From Muricea muricata (taxonomy: Eukaryota > Cnidaria > Anthozoa > Malacalcyonacea > Plexauridae), in contig OY979716.1 in NCBI GenBank assembly GCA_963855995.1, forward strand, positions 54,006,158-54,070,157: a stretch of DNA of 64,000 nucleotides, in the 5' to 3' direction. The notes beneath the pieces were generated by a model. It was not told the DNA's origin, ran no database searches, and saw only the letters and a list, made by a program, of their open reading frames with translations. Below, piece after piece: positions 1 to 8,428 of this stretch; positions within the stretch are counted from its first letter, which is position 1, and each line of letters begins with the position of its first letter. Position numbers and translations under genes: made by a program.

Positions 1-18
1 TTTCAGAATATATAACAT

Positions 19-23
19 AAAAA
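19..23 (-). terminator. Pol III T5 terminator for tRNA-Pro (unit 1 example)
   Basis: Five A on the + strand, so five T on the transcribed strand, 46 nt past the tRNA-Pro 3' end. It is the first run of four or more T, which implies a long 3' trailer. Units 3, 34 and 44 have only four T here. Confidence 0.5.
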
Positions 24-69
24 TAGACCTGGTTTCCAAAGTTAGTAATGTTACGAGTCCCAGAATTAT

Positions 70-141
70 GGGTTTGCACGGGAATCGAACCCGTGACCTC
101 TCGCACCCGAAGCGAGAATAATACCTGTAGATTAGCAAGCC
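70..141 (-). tRNA. tRNA-Pro(CGG), unit 1, A box damaged
   Basis: Anticodon CGG and an intact T arm (GGTTCGATTCC). The D arm reads TAATCT where other units have TGGTCT, so the conserved G10 of the A box is lost and promoter strength is doubtful. Confidence 0.7.
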
Positions 142-495
142 GAGAAGAATCCCACCAACATCCAACATTTTTTTAAGAAAGGATTTGAAAAACAATAACA
201 AGGTAATACCATCGCAACTGTTATCGAGGTCAGTAAATTTATTGTGTTCTGCACCAGAGATGAACTGGTGGTTCCAGACCCACTTCCAGATTCTTTTTGA
301 GTCACTATTTGCGCTGTTTGTAATATTTCGTGTAGGACAGAAATTAAATTTTTAAAGCAATACTTTTAATGGGGCTTCTCGGGAGAAAGTGCGTCAGAAC
401 ATAAAACATTAAAATAAATGATATGCAATTGTCACAAACGTTTCCAAGCTTATCCATCACTCAAGAAAGTTCTTTTTGTGCAGTTTTTTAACTAT
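142..495. other. 354-nt spacer between tRNA-Pro and the relic (unit 1 example)
   Basis: The longest gene-free stretch of the unit. I see no RNA gene, transposon or microsatellite. In most units it contains a 61-codon open frame starting at TTG on the plus strand and, opposite, a GTG-started frame that runs on through tRNA-Pro. Neither has an ATG start and both vary in length between units, so they are not called. Confidence 0.6.
168..176 (-). promoter_or_regulatory. TATA-like AT element upstream of tRNA-Pro (unit 1 example)
   Basis: TTAAAAAAA on the minus strand, 27-35 nt before the mature 5' end and present with small changes in nearly all units. In the unit 5 and unit 13-19 families it is extended with more A. 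A role as an upstream Pol III element is inferred from position only. Confidence 0.3.
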
Positions 496-567
496 GGGCT
501 TGCACGCGGATCGAACTTGTGACCACTCGCACCTTAAAAGAGGAGCACATTACTAAACAAGTAAGCC
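496..567 (-). pseudogene. tRNA-Pro-like relic, unit 1
   Basis: A 72-nt element that aligns without gaps to tRNA-Pro and shares its T-ATGGG flank, so it looks like an old internal duplicate. The acceptor stem is GGCTTAC/GCAAGCC with one mismatch. The D arm lacks the G18-G19 pair and the A box is broken. The anticodon stem CTCTT/GCGAG has a mismatch. The T stem ACAAG/CGCGT pairs at only three of five positions. The loop TTAAGGT places AAG at the anticodon. It cannot fold as a normal tRNA and is probably not functional. In this unit the B-box core TTCGA survives; 21 units keep it and 29 have TTTGA. Confidence 0.75.
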
Positions 568-660
568 AGGAATTATTAAAGGATATCTGACAATTTGTCA
601 CAAAAATAAGAGGAAAATAATCCAAAAAGTATCACCATTATCAATCGCGATCGTGGTTCG

Positions 661-667
661 TAAATTT
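661..667 (+). promoter_or_regulatory. TATA-like element upstream of tRNA-Arg (unit 1 example)
   Basis: TAAATTT centred about 27 nt before the mature tRNA-Arg 5' end, conserved in nearly all units (TAAATTC in units 34, 37, 38, 44 and 47). Function inferred from position. Confidence 0.3.
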
Positions 668-690
668 AGTTTTGGTTGTGGCCTGAAGAC

Positions 691-763
691 GGCCTCGTGG
701 CCTAATGGATAAGGTGTCTGACTTCGGATCAGAAAACTGAAGGTTCAAATCCTGTCGGGGTTG
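691..763 (+). tRNA. tRNA-Arg(TCG), unit 1 (reference copy)
   Basis: A 73-nt cytosolic-type arginine tRNA reading CGA codons. Acceptor GGCCTCG pairs with CGGGGTT using G-U pairs at the ends; discriminator G73. The A box TGGCCTAATGG and B box GGTTCAAATCC fit the Pol III consensus. D stem GCCT/AGGT and anticodon stem TCTGA/TCAGA are intact, with loop CTTCGGA. The T stem GAAGG/CCTGT carries an A50/G64 mismatch found in nearly all units. No intron and no encoded CCA. It lies 123 nt from the divergent relic. This well-preserved form recurs in units 7, 11, 24, 26 and 48. Confidence 0.9.
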
Positions 764-768
764 CAATA

Positions 769-772
769 TTTT
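769..772 (+). terminator. Pol III T4 terminator of tRNA-Arg (unit 1 example)
   Basis: TTTT begins 6 nt past the discriminator. It is present in nearly every unit in the context ATTTTC or CTTTTC. In unit 5 it is reduced to TTT, which should weaken termination there. Confidence 0.75.
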
Positions 773-936
773 CTGCATGTTGTTAAACTATGCAATTGTG
801 GCATAAAAAGTGGAATTTTTTTCTCTGAATTTTGATATGCCTCTTCCAAATTACTATTTGAAAAAAAACTGTTAATGTACTACTGTTGCTGTGCCAGGCG
901 AACATGCAAGGCGAGGGTTACTGAATCTATAGCAAC

Positions 937-992
937 TGCCATGCAACAAGTTTCCACATCCCACACAACAACTTCAATGAAACAGCATGGCA
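937..992. repeat. 8-bp inverted repeat with 40-nt loop (unit 1 example)
   Basis: TGCCATGC at 937-944 and its exact complement GCATGGCA at 985-992. It sits in the spacer between the convergent Arg and Leu genes and is retained in most units; some lose one arm (units 3, 20, 26, 28, 30 and 42). Confidence 0.5.
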
Positions 993-1018
993 CATCTAAC
1001 AACTGATGGCCGATAAAT

Positions 1019-1022
1019 AAAA
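1019..1022 (-). terminator. Pol III T4 terminator of tRNA-Leu (unit 1 example)
   Basis: Four A on the + strand, 6 nt past the tRNA-Leu 3' end, giving TTTT in the transcript. Conserved in nearly all units. Confidence 0.7.
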
Positions 1023-1028
1023 TGAAAC

Positions 1029-1109
1029 TGGCAGCGGTGGGATTCGAACCCATGCCATAGAATGACTGGTGCCTAAAACTAGCGCCTTAGACCACTCAAC
1101 CACGCTACC
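1029..1109 (-). tRNA. tRNA-Leu(TAG), unit 1, decayed
   Basis: Anticodon TAG. Mismatches at A29/C41 (anticodon stem) and A49/C65 (T stem), and D stem C11-C12 changed to T-T. Less likely to be functional than the unit 2 copy. Confidence 0.7.
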
Positions 1110-1150
1110 ACCTTCATCTCAATGGTGTTTCTTTTTGCTTTACACGCCCT

Positions 1151-1163
1151 AATTATACATTTA
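1151..1163 (-). promoter_or_regulatory. AT-rich element upstream of tRNA-Leu (unit 1 example)
   Basis: On the minus strand this reads TAAATRTATAATT, 42-54 nt before the mature 5' end and conserved across units. It resembles a TATA element but lies further upstream than usual, so its role is uncertain. Confidence 0.2.
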
Positions 1164-1344
1164 GTATGGCAATCTCTCTCGCTTTCAGGTATTATTTACG
1201 GGATTCCTAACATTTTGTACGACAGAAGTAAAATTTAAAAAAGTAATACTTCCAAATACCTATTTCGGAGAAAGTTTTTCAGAATATATAACATAAAAAT
1301 AGACCAGGTTTCCAAAGTTAGAATGTTACGAGTCCCAGAATTAT

Positions 1345-1416
1345 GGGTTTGCACGGGAATCGAACCCGTGACCTCTCGCACTCGAAGCGAGAATAATACC
1401 TGTAGACCAGCAAGCC
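1345..1416 (-). tRNA. tRNA-Pro body with Ser anticodon CGA, unit 2
   Basis: The anticodon loop reads TTCGAGT: G36 became A (position 1382), turning CGG into CGA, which would read the serine codon UCG. The rest of the body is intact. Proline identity depends on G35-G36, so charging is uncertain. Confidence 0.8.
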
Positions 1417-1738
1417 GAGAACAATCCCACCAACATCCAACATTTTTTTAAGAAAGGATTTGAAAAACAATAACAAGGTAATACCATCGGCAACTGTGAT
1501 CGAGGTCAGTAAATTTATTGTGTTCTGCACCAGAGATGAACTGGTGGTTCCAGACTTACTTCCAGATTCTTTTTCAGTCACTATTTGCGCTGTTTGTAAT
1601 ATTTCAGGTAGGACAGAAATTAAATTTTTAAAGCAATACTTTTAATGGGGCTTCTCGGGAGAAAGTGTGTCAGAACATACAACATGAAAATAAATGATAT
1701 GCAATCGTCACAAACGTTTCTAAGCTTATCAATCACTC

Positions 1739-1744
1739 AAAAAA
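1739..1744 (-). terminator. T6 run downstream of the relic (unit 2 example)
   Basis: Six A on the + strand, 27 nt past the relic's 3' end. Present in units with CTCAAAAAAG and interrupted in units with CTCAAGAAAG. Confidence 0.3.
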
Positions 1745-1771
1745 GTTCTTTTTCTTCAGTTTTTTAATTAT

Positions 1772-1843
1772 GGGCTTGCACGCGGATCAAACTTGTGACC
1801 ACTTGCACCTTACAAGAGGAGCACATTACTAAACAAGTAAGCC
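1772..1843 (-). pseudogene. tRNA-Pro-like relic, unit 2
   Basis: B-box core TTTGA. Loop position 32 changed to G, a variant shared with units 12, 15 and 29. Confidence 0.7.
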
Positions 1844-1966
1844 AGGAATTATTACAGGATATCTAACAATTTGTCACAAAAATAAGAGGAAAATAATCAA
1901 AAAAGTATCACCATTATCATTCGTGATCGTGGTTAGTAAATTTAGTTTTGGTTGTGGCCTGAAGAT

Positions 1967-2039
1967 GGCCTTGTGGCCAAATGGATAAGGTGTCTGACTA
2001 CGGATCAGAAAATTGAAGGCTCAAATCCTGTCGGGGTCG
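1967..2039 (+). tRNA. tRNA-Arg(ACG), unit 2
   Basis: Anticodon ACG from T34 to A (position 2000), so it would read CGU, and CGC/CGA if A34 becomes inosine. T54 changed to C weakens the B box, A13/A22 mismatch in the D stem, U6-G67 wobble in the acceptor. Confidence 0.7.
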
Positions 2040-2305
2040 CAATCTTTTCTGCATGTTGTTAAACTATGCAATTGTGGCATAAAAAGTAGTATTTTTTTTC
2101 TCTCAATTTTGATATGCCTATTCCAAATTACTATTTGACAAAAAACTGTTAATGTACTACTGTTGCTGTCCCAGGCGAACATGCAAGGCGAGGGTTACTG
2201 AATCTGTAGCAACTGCCATGCAACAAGTTTCCACATCCCGCACAACAACTTCAATGAAACAGCATGGCACATCTAACAGCTGATGGCCCATAAATAAAAC
2301 GAAAC

Positions 2306-2386
2306 TGGCAGCGGTGGGATTCGAACCCACGCCATAGAATGACTGGTGCCTAAAACCAGCGCCTTAGACCACTCGGCCACGCTACC
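2306..2386 (-). tRNA. tRNA-Leu(TAG), unit 2 (reference copy)
   Basis: An 81-nt class II leucine tRNA reading CUA. Acceptor GGTAGCG/CGCTGCC pairs fully with one G-U pair; discriminator A73, as usual for leucine tRNA. A box TGGCCGAGTGG and B box GGTTCGAATCC match consensus. Anticodon stem CTGGT/ACCAG, loop TTTAGGC. The long variable arm CATTCTATG forms a 3-bp stem. T stem GTGGG/CCCAC is perfect. No intron and no encoded CCA. It converges on tRNA-Arg. Equally good copies are in units 3, 10, 21, 27, 28 and 29. Confidence 0.93.
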
Positions 2387-2622
2387 ACCTTCATCTCGAT
2401 GGTGTTTCTTTTTGCTTTACACGCCCTAATTATATATTTAGTATGGTAATCTCTCTCGCTTTATGGTATTATTTACGGGATTCCTAACATTTTGTGCGAC
2501 AGAAGTAAAATTTAAAAAAGTAATATTTCCAAATACCTATTTCGGAGAAAGTTTTTCAGAATATATAACATTAAAATAGACCTGGTTTCCAAAGTTAGTA
2601 ATGTTACGAGTCCCAGAATTAT

Positions 2623-2694
2623 GGGTTTGCACGGGAATCGAACCCGTGACCTCTCGCACCCGAAGCGAGAATAATACCTCTAGACCAGCAAGCC
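2623..2694 (-). tRNA. tRNA-Pro(CGG), unit 3 (reference copy)
   Basis: A 72-nt proline tRNA reading CCG. The A box TGGTCTAGAGG and B box GGTTCGATTCC match the consensus exactly. Anticodon stem CTCGC/GCGAG with loop TTCGGGT is the usual animal tRNA-Pro arm. T stem ACGGG/CCCGT is perfect; discriminator C73. The acceptor GGCTTGC/GCAAACC has a C3/A70 mismatch present in every copy of the array. No intron and no encoded CCA. Other units differ mainly in having TACAGG in place of TAGAGG, putting C at the A-box R15. Confidence 0.92.
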
Positions 2695-3049
2695 GAGAAC
2701 AATCCCACCAACATCAAACATTTTTTTAAGAAAGGATTTGAAAAACAATAACAAGGTAATACCATCGGCAACTGTTATCGAGGTCAGTAAATTTATTGTG
2801 TTCTGCACCAGAGATGAACTGGTGGTTCCAGACCCACTTCCAGATTCTTTTTCAGTCACTATTTGCGCTGTTTGTAATATTTCGTGTAGGACAGAAATTA
2901 AATTTTTAAAGCAATACTTTTAATGGGGCTTCTCGGGAGAAAGTGTGTCAGAACATACAACATTAAAATAAATGATATGCAATCGTCACAAACGTTTCCA
3001 AGCTTATCAATCACTCAAAAAAGTTCTTTTTCTGCAGTTTTTTAATTAT

Positions 3050-3121
3050 GGGCTTGCACGCGGATCGAACTTGTGACCACTCGCACCTTAAAAGAGGAGC
3101 ACATTACTAAACAAGTAAGCC
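3050..3121 (-). pseudogene. tRNA-Pro-like relic, unit 3
   Basis: Same lesions as unit 1; TTCGA core kept. Confidence 0.7.
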
Positions 3122-3244
3122 AGGAATTATTACAGGATATCTAACAATTTGTCACAAAAATAAGAGGAAAATAATCCAAAAAGTATCACCATTATCATTC
3201 GTGATCGTGGTTTGTAAATTTAGTTTTGGTTGTGGCCTGAACAT

Positions 3245-3317
3245 GGCCTTGTGGCCTAATGGATGAGGTGTCTGACTTCGGATCAGAAAATTGAAGGTTC
3301 AAATCCTGGCAGGGTTG
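3245..3317 (+). tRNA. tRNA-Arg(TCG), unit 3
   Basis: Anticodon TCG, B box GGTTCAAATCC, D stem paired with a T13-G22 wobble. C6 to T and G67 to A compensate each other in the acceptor stem. T65 changed to G. Confidence 0.8.
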
Positions 3318-3582
3318 CAATATTTTCTGCATGTTGTTAAACTATGCAATTGTGGCATAAAAAGTGGAATTTTTTTCTCTGAATTTTGATATGCCTCTTT
3401 CAAATTACTATTTGACAAAAAACTGTTAATGTACTACTGTTGCTGTGCCAGGCGAACATGCAAGGCGAGGGTTACTGAATCTCTAGCAACTGCCATGCAA
3501 CAAGTTTCCACATCCCACACAACAACTTCAATGAGACAGCATGGTACATCAAACAACTGATGGCCGATAAATAAAATGAAAC

Positions 3583-3663
3583 TGGCAGCGGTGGGATTCG
3601 AACCCACGCCATAGAATGACTGGTGCCTAAAACCAGCGCCTTAGACCACTCGGCCACGCTACC
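3583..3663 (-). tRNA. tRNA-Leu(TAG), unit 3
   Basis: All stems, the A and B boxes and the long variable arm are intact. Confidence 0.92.
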
Positions 3664-3899
3664 ACCTTCATCTCAATGGTGTTTCTTTTTGCTTTACACG
3701 CCCTAATTATATATTTAGTATGGACATCTCTCTCACTTTCAGGTATTATTTACGGGATTCCTAACATTTTGTACGACAGAAGTAAAATTTAAAAAAATAA
3801 TATTTCCAAATACCTATTTCGGAGAAAGTTTTTCAGAATATATAACATAAAAATAGACCTGGTTTCCAAAGTTAGTAATGTTACAAGTCCCAGAATTAT

Positions 3900-3971
3900 G
3901 GGTTTGCACGGGAATCGAACCTGTGACCTCTCGCACCCGAAGCGAGAATGGTACCTCTAGACCAGGAAGCC
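3900..3971 (-). tRNA. tRNA-Pro(CGG), unit 4, damaged stems
   Basis: Consensus A box. G6 to C adds a C6/C67 acceptor mismatch, and the T stem has an A51/C63 mismatch. Confidence 0.7.
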
Positions 3972-4326
3972 GAGAACAATCCCATTAACATCCAACATTT
4001 TTTCAAGAAAGGATTTGAAAAACAATAACAAGGTAATAACATCGGCAACTGTGATCGAGGTCAGTAAATTTATTGTGTTCTGCACCAGAGATGAACTGGT
4101 GGTTCCAGACCCACTTCCAGATTCTTTTTCAGTCACTATTTGCGCTGTTTGTAATATTTCGTGTTGGACAGAAACTAAATTTTTAAAGCAATACTTTTAA
4201 TGGGGCTTCTCGGGAGAAAGTGTGTCAGAACATACATCATTAAAATAAATGATATGCAATCGTCACAAACGTTTCCAACCTTATCAATCACTCAAAAAAG
4301 TTCTTTTTGTGCAGTTTTTTAGTTAT

Positions 4327-4398
4327 TGGCTTGCACGCGGATCGAACTTGTGACCACTCGCACCTTAAAAGAGGAGCACATTACTAAACAAGTAAGCC
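4327..4398 (-). pseudogene. tRNA-Pro-like relic, unit 4
   Basis: TTCGA core kept; the discriminator position is changed to A. Confidence 0.7.
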
Positions 4399-4521
4399 AG
4401 GAATTATTAAAGGATATCTAACAATTTGTCACAAAAATAAGAGGAAAATAATCAAAAAAGTATCACCATTATCATTCGTGATCGTGGTTGGTAAATTTAG
4501 TTTTGGTTGTGGCCTGAAGAT

Positions 4522-4594
4522 GGCCTCGTGGCCAAATGGATAAGGTGTCTGACTTCGCATCAGAAAATTGAAGGCTCAAATCCTGTCGGGGTCG
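4522..4594 (+). tRNA. tRNA-Arg(TCG), unit 4
   Basis: TCG, with G37 next to the anticodon changed to C. T54C in the B box and A13/A22 mismatch. Confidence 0.65.
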
Positions 4595-4860
4595 CAATCT
4601 TTTCTGCATGTTGTTAAACTATGCAATTGTGGCATAAAAAGTGGAATTTTTTTTCTCTCAATTTTGATATGCCTATTCCAAATTACTATTTGACAAAAAA
4701 CTGTTACTGTACTACTGTTGCTGTCCCAGGCGAACATGCAAGGCGAGGGTTACTGAATCTGTAGCAACTGCTATGCAACAAGTTTCCACATCCCGCACAA
4801 CAACTTCAATGAAACAGCATGGCACATCTAACAGCTGATGGCCCATAAATAAAACGAAAC

Positions 4861-4941
4861 TGGCAGCGGTGGGATTCGAACCCACGCCATAGAATGACTG
4901 GTGCCTAAAACCAGCGCCTTAGAGCACTCCGCCACGCTACC
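4861..4941 (-). tRNA. tRNA-Leu(TAG), unit 4, D arm damaged
   Basis: C12 to G breaks the D stem and G19 to C breaks the A box. Confidence 0.6.
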
Positions 4942-5177
4942 ACCTTCATCTCGATGGTGTTTCTTTTTGCTTTAGACGCCCTAATTATATATTTAATATG
5001 GTAATCTCTCTCGCTTTCAGGTATTATTTACGGGATTCCTAACATTTTGTACGACAGAAGTAAAATTTAAAAAACTAATATTTCCAAATACCTATTTCAG
5101 AGAAAGTTTTTCAGAATATATAACATAAAAATAGACCTGGTTTCCAAAGTTAGTAATGTTACAAGTCCCAGAATTAT

Positions 5178-5249
5178 GGGTTTGCACGGGAATCGAACCC
5201 GTGACCTCTCGCACCCGAAGCGAGAATAATACCTGTAGACCAGCTAGCC
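5178..5249 (-). tRNA. tRNA-Pro(CGG), unit 5
   Basis: T5 to A adds an A5/A68 mismatch beside the common C3/A70. T arm intact; C at A-box position 15. Confidence 0.72.
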
Positions 5250-5603
5250 GAGAACAATCCCACCAACATCCAAAATTTTTTTAAAAAAGGATTTGAAAAA
5301 CAATAACAAGGTAATACTATCGGCAACTGTGATCGAGGTCAGTAAATTTATTGTGTTCTGCACCAGAGATGAACTGGTGGTTCCAGACCCACTTCCAGAT
5401 TCTTTTTCAGTCACTATTTGCCCTGTTTTAATATTTCGTGTAGGACAGAAATTAAATTTTTAAAGCAATACTTTTAATGGGGCTTCTCGGGAGAAAGTGT
5501 GTCAGAACATACAACATTAAAATAAATGATATGCAATCGTCACAAACGTTTTCAAGCTTATCAATCACTCAAAAAAGTTGTTTTTCTGCAGTTTTTTAAT
5601 TAT

Positions 5604-5675
5604 GGGCTTGCATGCGGATCAAACTTGTGACCACTCGCACCTTAAAAGAGGAGCACATTACTAAACAAGTAAGCC
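5604..5675 (-). pseudogene. tRNA-Pro-like relic, unit 5
   Basis: TTTGA core; a further change in the 3' T stem. Confidence 0.7.
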
Positions 5676-5798
5676 AGGAATTATTACAGGATATCTAACA
5701 ATTTGTCACAAAAATAAGAAGAAAATAATCAAAAAAGTATCACCATTATCATTCGTGATTGTGGTTAGTAAATTTAGTTTTGGTTGTGGCCTGAAGAT

Positions 5799-5871
5799 GG
5801 CCTCGTGGCCAAATGGATAAGGTGTCTGACTTCGGATCAGAAAATTGAGGGCTCAAATCCTGTCGGGGTCG
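5799..5871 (+). tRNA. tRNA-Arg(TCG), unit 5, weak terminator
   Basis: TCG, T54C, T stem starting GAGGG. The downstream T4 run is reduced to TTT. Confidence 0.65.
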
Positions 5872-6137
5872 CAATCTTTCCTGCATGTTGTTAAACTATG
5901 CAATTGTGGCATAAAAAGTGGAATTTTTTTTCTCTCAATTTTGATATGCCTATTCCAAATTACTATTTAACAAAAAACTGTTAATGTACTACTGTTGCTG
6001 TCCCAGGCGAACATGCAAGGCGAGGGTTACTGAATCTGTAGCAACTGCCATGCAACAAGTTTCCACATCCCGCACAACAACTTCAATGAAACAGCATGCC
6101 ACATCTAACAGCTGATGGCCCATAAATAAAACGAAAC

Positions 6138-6218
6138 TGGCAGCGGTGGGATTCAAACCCACGCCATAGAATAACTGGTGCCTAAAACCAGCGCCTTAGA
6201 CCACTCCGCCACGCTACC
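6138..6218 (-). tRNA. tRNA-Leu(TAG), unit 5, B box damaged
   Basis: C56 to T (core TTTGA) removes an invariant B-box base; C12G also breaks the D stem. Confidence 0.6.
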
Positions 6219-6454
6219 ACCTTCATCTCGATGGTGTTTCTTTTTGCTTTAGACGCCCTAATTATATATTTAGTATGGTAATCTCTCTCGCTTTCAGGTA
6301 TTATTTACGGGATTCCTAACATTTTGTACGACAGAAGTAAAATTTAAAAAAGTAATATTTCCAAATACCTATTTCAGAGAAAGTTTTTCAGAATATATAA
6401 CATAAAAATAGACCTGGTTTCCAAAGTTAGTAATGTTACGAGTCCCAGAATTAT

Positions 6455-6526
6455 GGGTTTGCACGGGAATCGAACCCGTGACCTCTCGCACCCGAAGCGA
6501 GAATAATACCTGTAGACCAGCAAGCC
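6455..6526 (-). tRNA. tRNA-Pro(CGG), unit 6
   Basis: Intact except for the array-wide C3/A70 mismatch and C15 in the A box. This is the commonest Pro sequence of the array. Confidence 0.87.
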
Positions 6527-6881
6527 GAGAACAATCCCACCAACATCCAAAATTTTTTTAAAAAAGGATTTGAAAAACAATAACAAGGTAATACCATCGG
6601 CAACTGTGATCGAGGTCAGTAAATTTATTGTGTTCTGCACCAGAGATGAACTGGTGGTTCCAGACCCACTTCCAGATTCTTTTTCAGTCACTATTTGCGC
6701 TGTTTGTAATATTTCGTGTAGGACAGAAATTAAATTTTTAAAGCAATACTTTTAATGGGGCTTCTCGGGAGAAAGTGTGTCAGAACATACAAGATTAAAA
6801 TAAATGATATGCAATCTTCACAAACGTTTCCAAGCTTATCAATCACTCAAAAAAGTTCTTTTTCTGCAGTTTTTTAATTAT

Positions 6882-6953
6882 GGGCTTGCACGCGGATCAA
6901 ACTTGTGACCACTCGCACCTTAAAAGAGGAGCACATTACTAAACAAGTAAGCC
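6882..6953 (-). pseudogene. tRNA-Pro-like relic, unit 6
   Basis: TTTGA core; otherwise as unit 1. Confidence 0.7.
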
Positions 6954-7076
6954 AGGAATTATTACAGGATATCTAACAATTTGTCACAAAAATAAGAGGA
7001 AAATAATCAAAAAAGTATCACCATGATCATTCGTGATCGTGGTTAGTAAATTTAGTTTTGGTTGTGGCCTGAAGAT

Positions 7077-7149
7077 GGCCTCGTGGCCAAATGGATAAGG
7101 TGTCTGACTACGGATCAGAAAATTGAAGGCTCAAATCCTGTCGGGGTCG
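7077..7149 (+). tRNA. tRNA-Arg(ACG), unit 6
   Basis: ACG anticodon, T54C, A13/A22 mismatch, acceptor fully paired with wobbles (CGGGGTC). Confidence 0.7.
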
Positions 7150-7416
7150 CAATCTTTTCTGCATGTTGTTAAACTCATCAATTGTGGCATAAAAAGTGGA
7201 ATTTTTTTTCTCTCAATTTTGATATGCCTATTCCAAATTACTATTTGACAAAAAACTGTTAATGTACTACTGTTGCTGTCCCAGGCGAACATGCAAGGCG
7301 AGGGTTACTGAATCTGTAGCAACTGCCATGCAACAAGTTTTCACATCCCGCACAACAACTTCAATGAAACAGCATGGCACATCTAACAGCTGATGGCCGA
7401 TAAATTAAAACGAAAC

Positions 7417-7497
7417 TGGCAGCGGTTGGATTCGAACCCACGCCATAGAATGACTGGTGCCTAAAACCAGCGCCTTAGACCACTCGGCCACGCTACC
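7417..7497 (-). tRNA. tRNA-Leu(TAG), unit 6
   Basis: One T-stem mismatch, G51/A63; boxes otherwise consensus. Confidence 0.82.
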
Positions 7498-7733
7498 ACC
7501 TTCATCTCGATGGTGTTTCTTTTTGCTTTACACGCCCTAATTATATATTTAGTATGGTAATCTCTCTCGCTTTCAGGTATTATTTACGGGATTCCTAACA
7601 TTTTCTACGACAGAAGTAAAATTTAAAAAAGTAATATTTCCAAATACCTATTTCGGAGAAAGTTTTTCAGAATATATAACATAAAAATAGACCTGGTTTC
7701 CAAAGTTAGTAATGTTACAAGTCTTGGAATTAT

Positions 7734-7805
7734 GGGTTTGCACGGGAATCGAACCCGTGACCTCTCGCACCCGAAGCGAGAATGATACCTGTAGACCAGC
7801 AAGCC
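7734..7805 (-). tRNA. tRNA-Pro(CGG), unit 7
   Basis: As unit 6, with one D-arm change on the 3' side. Confidence 0.87.
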
Positions 7806-8160
7806 GAGAACAATCCCACCAACATCCAACATTTTTTTAAGAAAGGATTTGAAAAACAATAACAAGGTTATACCATCGGCAACTGTGATCGAGGTCAGTA
7901 AATTTGTTGTGTTCTGCACCAGACATGAACTGGTGGTTCCAGACCCACTTCCAGATTCTTTTTCAGTCACTATTTGCGCTGTTTGTAATATTTCGTGTAG
8001 GACAGAAATTAAATTTTTAAAGCAATACTTTTAATGGGGCTTCTCGGAAGAAAGTGCGTCAGAACATAAAACATTAAAATAAATGATATGCAATTGTCAC
8101 AAACGTTTCCAAGCTTATCAATCACTCAAGAAAGTTCTTTTTGTGCAGTTTTTTAACTAT

Positions 8161-8232
8161 GGGCTTGCACGCGGATCGAACTTGTGACCACTCGCACCTT
8201 AAAAGAGGAGCACATTACTAAACAAGTAAGCC
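8161..8232 (-). pseudogene. tRNA-Pro-like relic, unit 7
   Basis: As unit 1; TTCGA core. Confidence 0.7.
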
Positions 8233-8355
8233 AGGAATTATTAAAGGATATCTGACAATTTGTCACAAAAATACCAGGAAAATAATCCAAAAAGTATCAC
8301 CATTATCATTCGTGATCGTGGTCCGTAAATTTAGTTTTGGTTGTGGCCTGAAGAC

Positions 8356-8428
8356 GGCCTCGTGGCCTAATGGATAAGGTGTCTGACTTCGGATCAGAAA
8401 ATTGAAGGTTCAAATCCTGTCGGGGTTG
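8356..8428 (+). tRNA. tRNA-Arg(TCG), unit 7
   Basis: Same well-preserved form as unit 1: consensus A and B boxes, D stem paired. Confidence 0.9.

Noticed and set aside
371..389. Hairpin around CTTCTCGGGAGAAAG in the Pro-relic spacer
   Set aside because: The stem is only 4-5 bp with a minimal loop, and no gene next to it would use it.
1029..1109. Intron in tRNA-Leu
   Set aside because: The anticodon loop TTTAGGC is closed directly by a 5-bp stem. The extra length is the class II variable arm.
1460..1645. Recurring 61-codon plus-strand open frame in most units
   Set aside because: It begins at TTG, not ATG, has no recognisable domain, and lies in the spacer opposite another open frame. Its conservation follows from homogenisation of the whole unit, and several units break it.
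3472..3657. Minus-strand open frame beginning MAEWSKAL
   Set aside because: It starts at a GTG inside tRNA-Leu, and its first codons are the tRNA sequence itself.
7623..7970. Recurring 86-124-codon minus-strand open frame with a hydrophobic stretch
   Set aside because: It mostly starts at GTG, runs through tRNA-Pro on the same strand, and ends at variable places. The part resembling SRFGCERSRVRFPC is simply translated tRNA-Pro.
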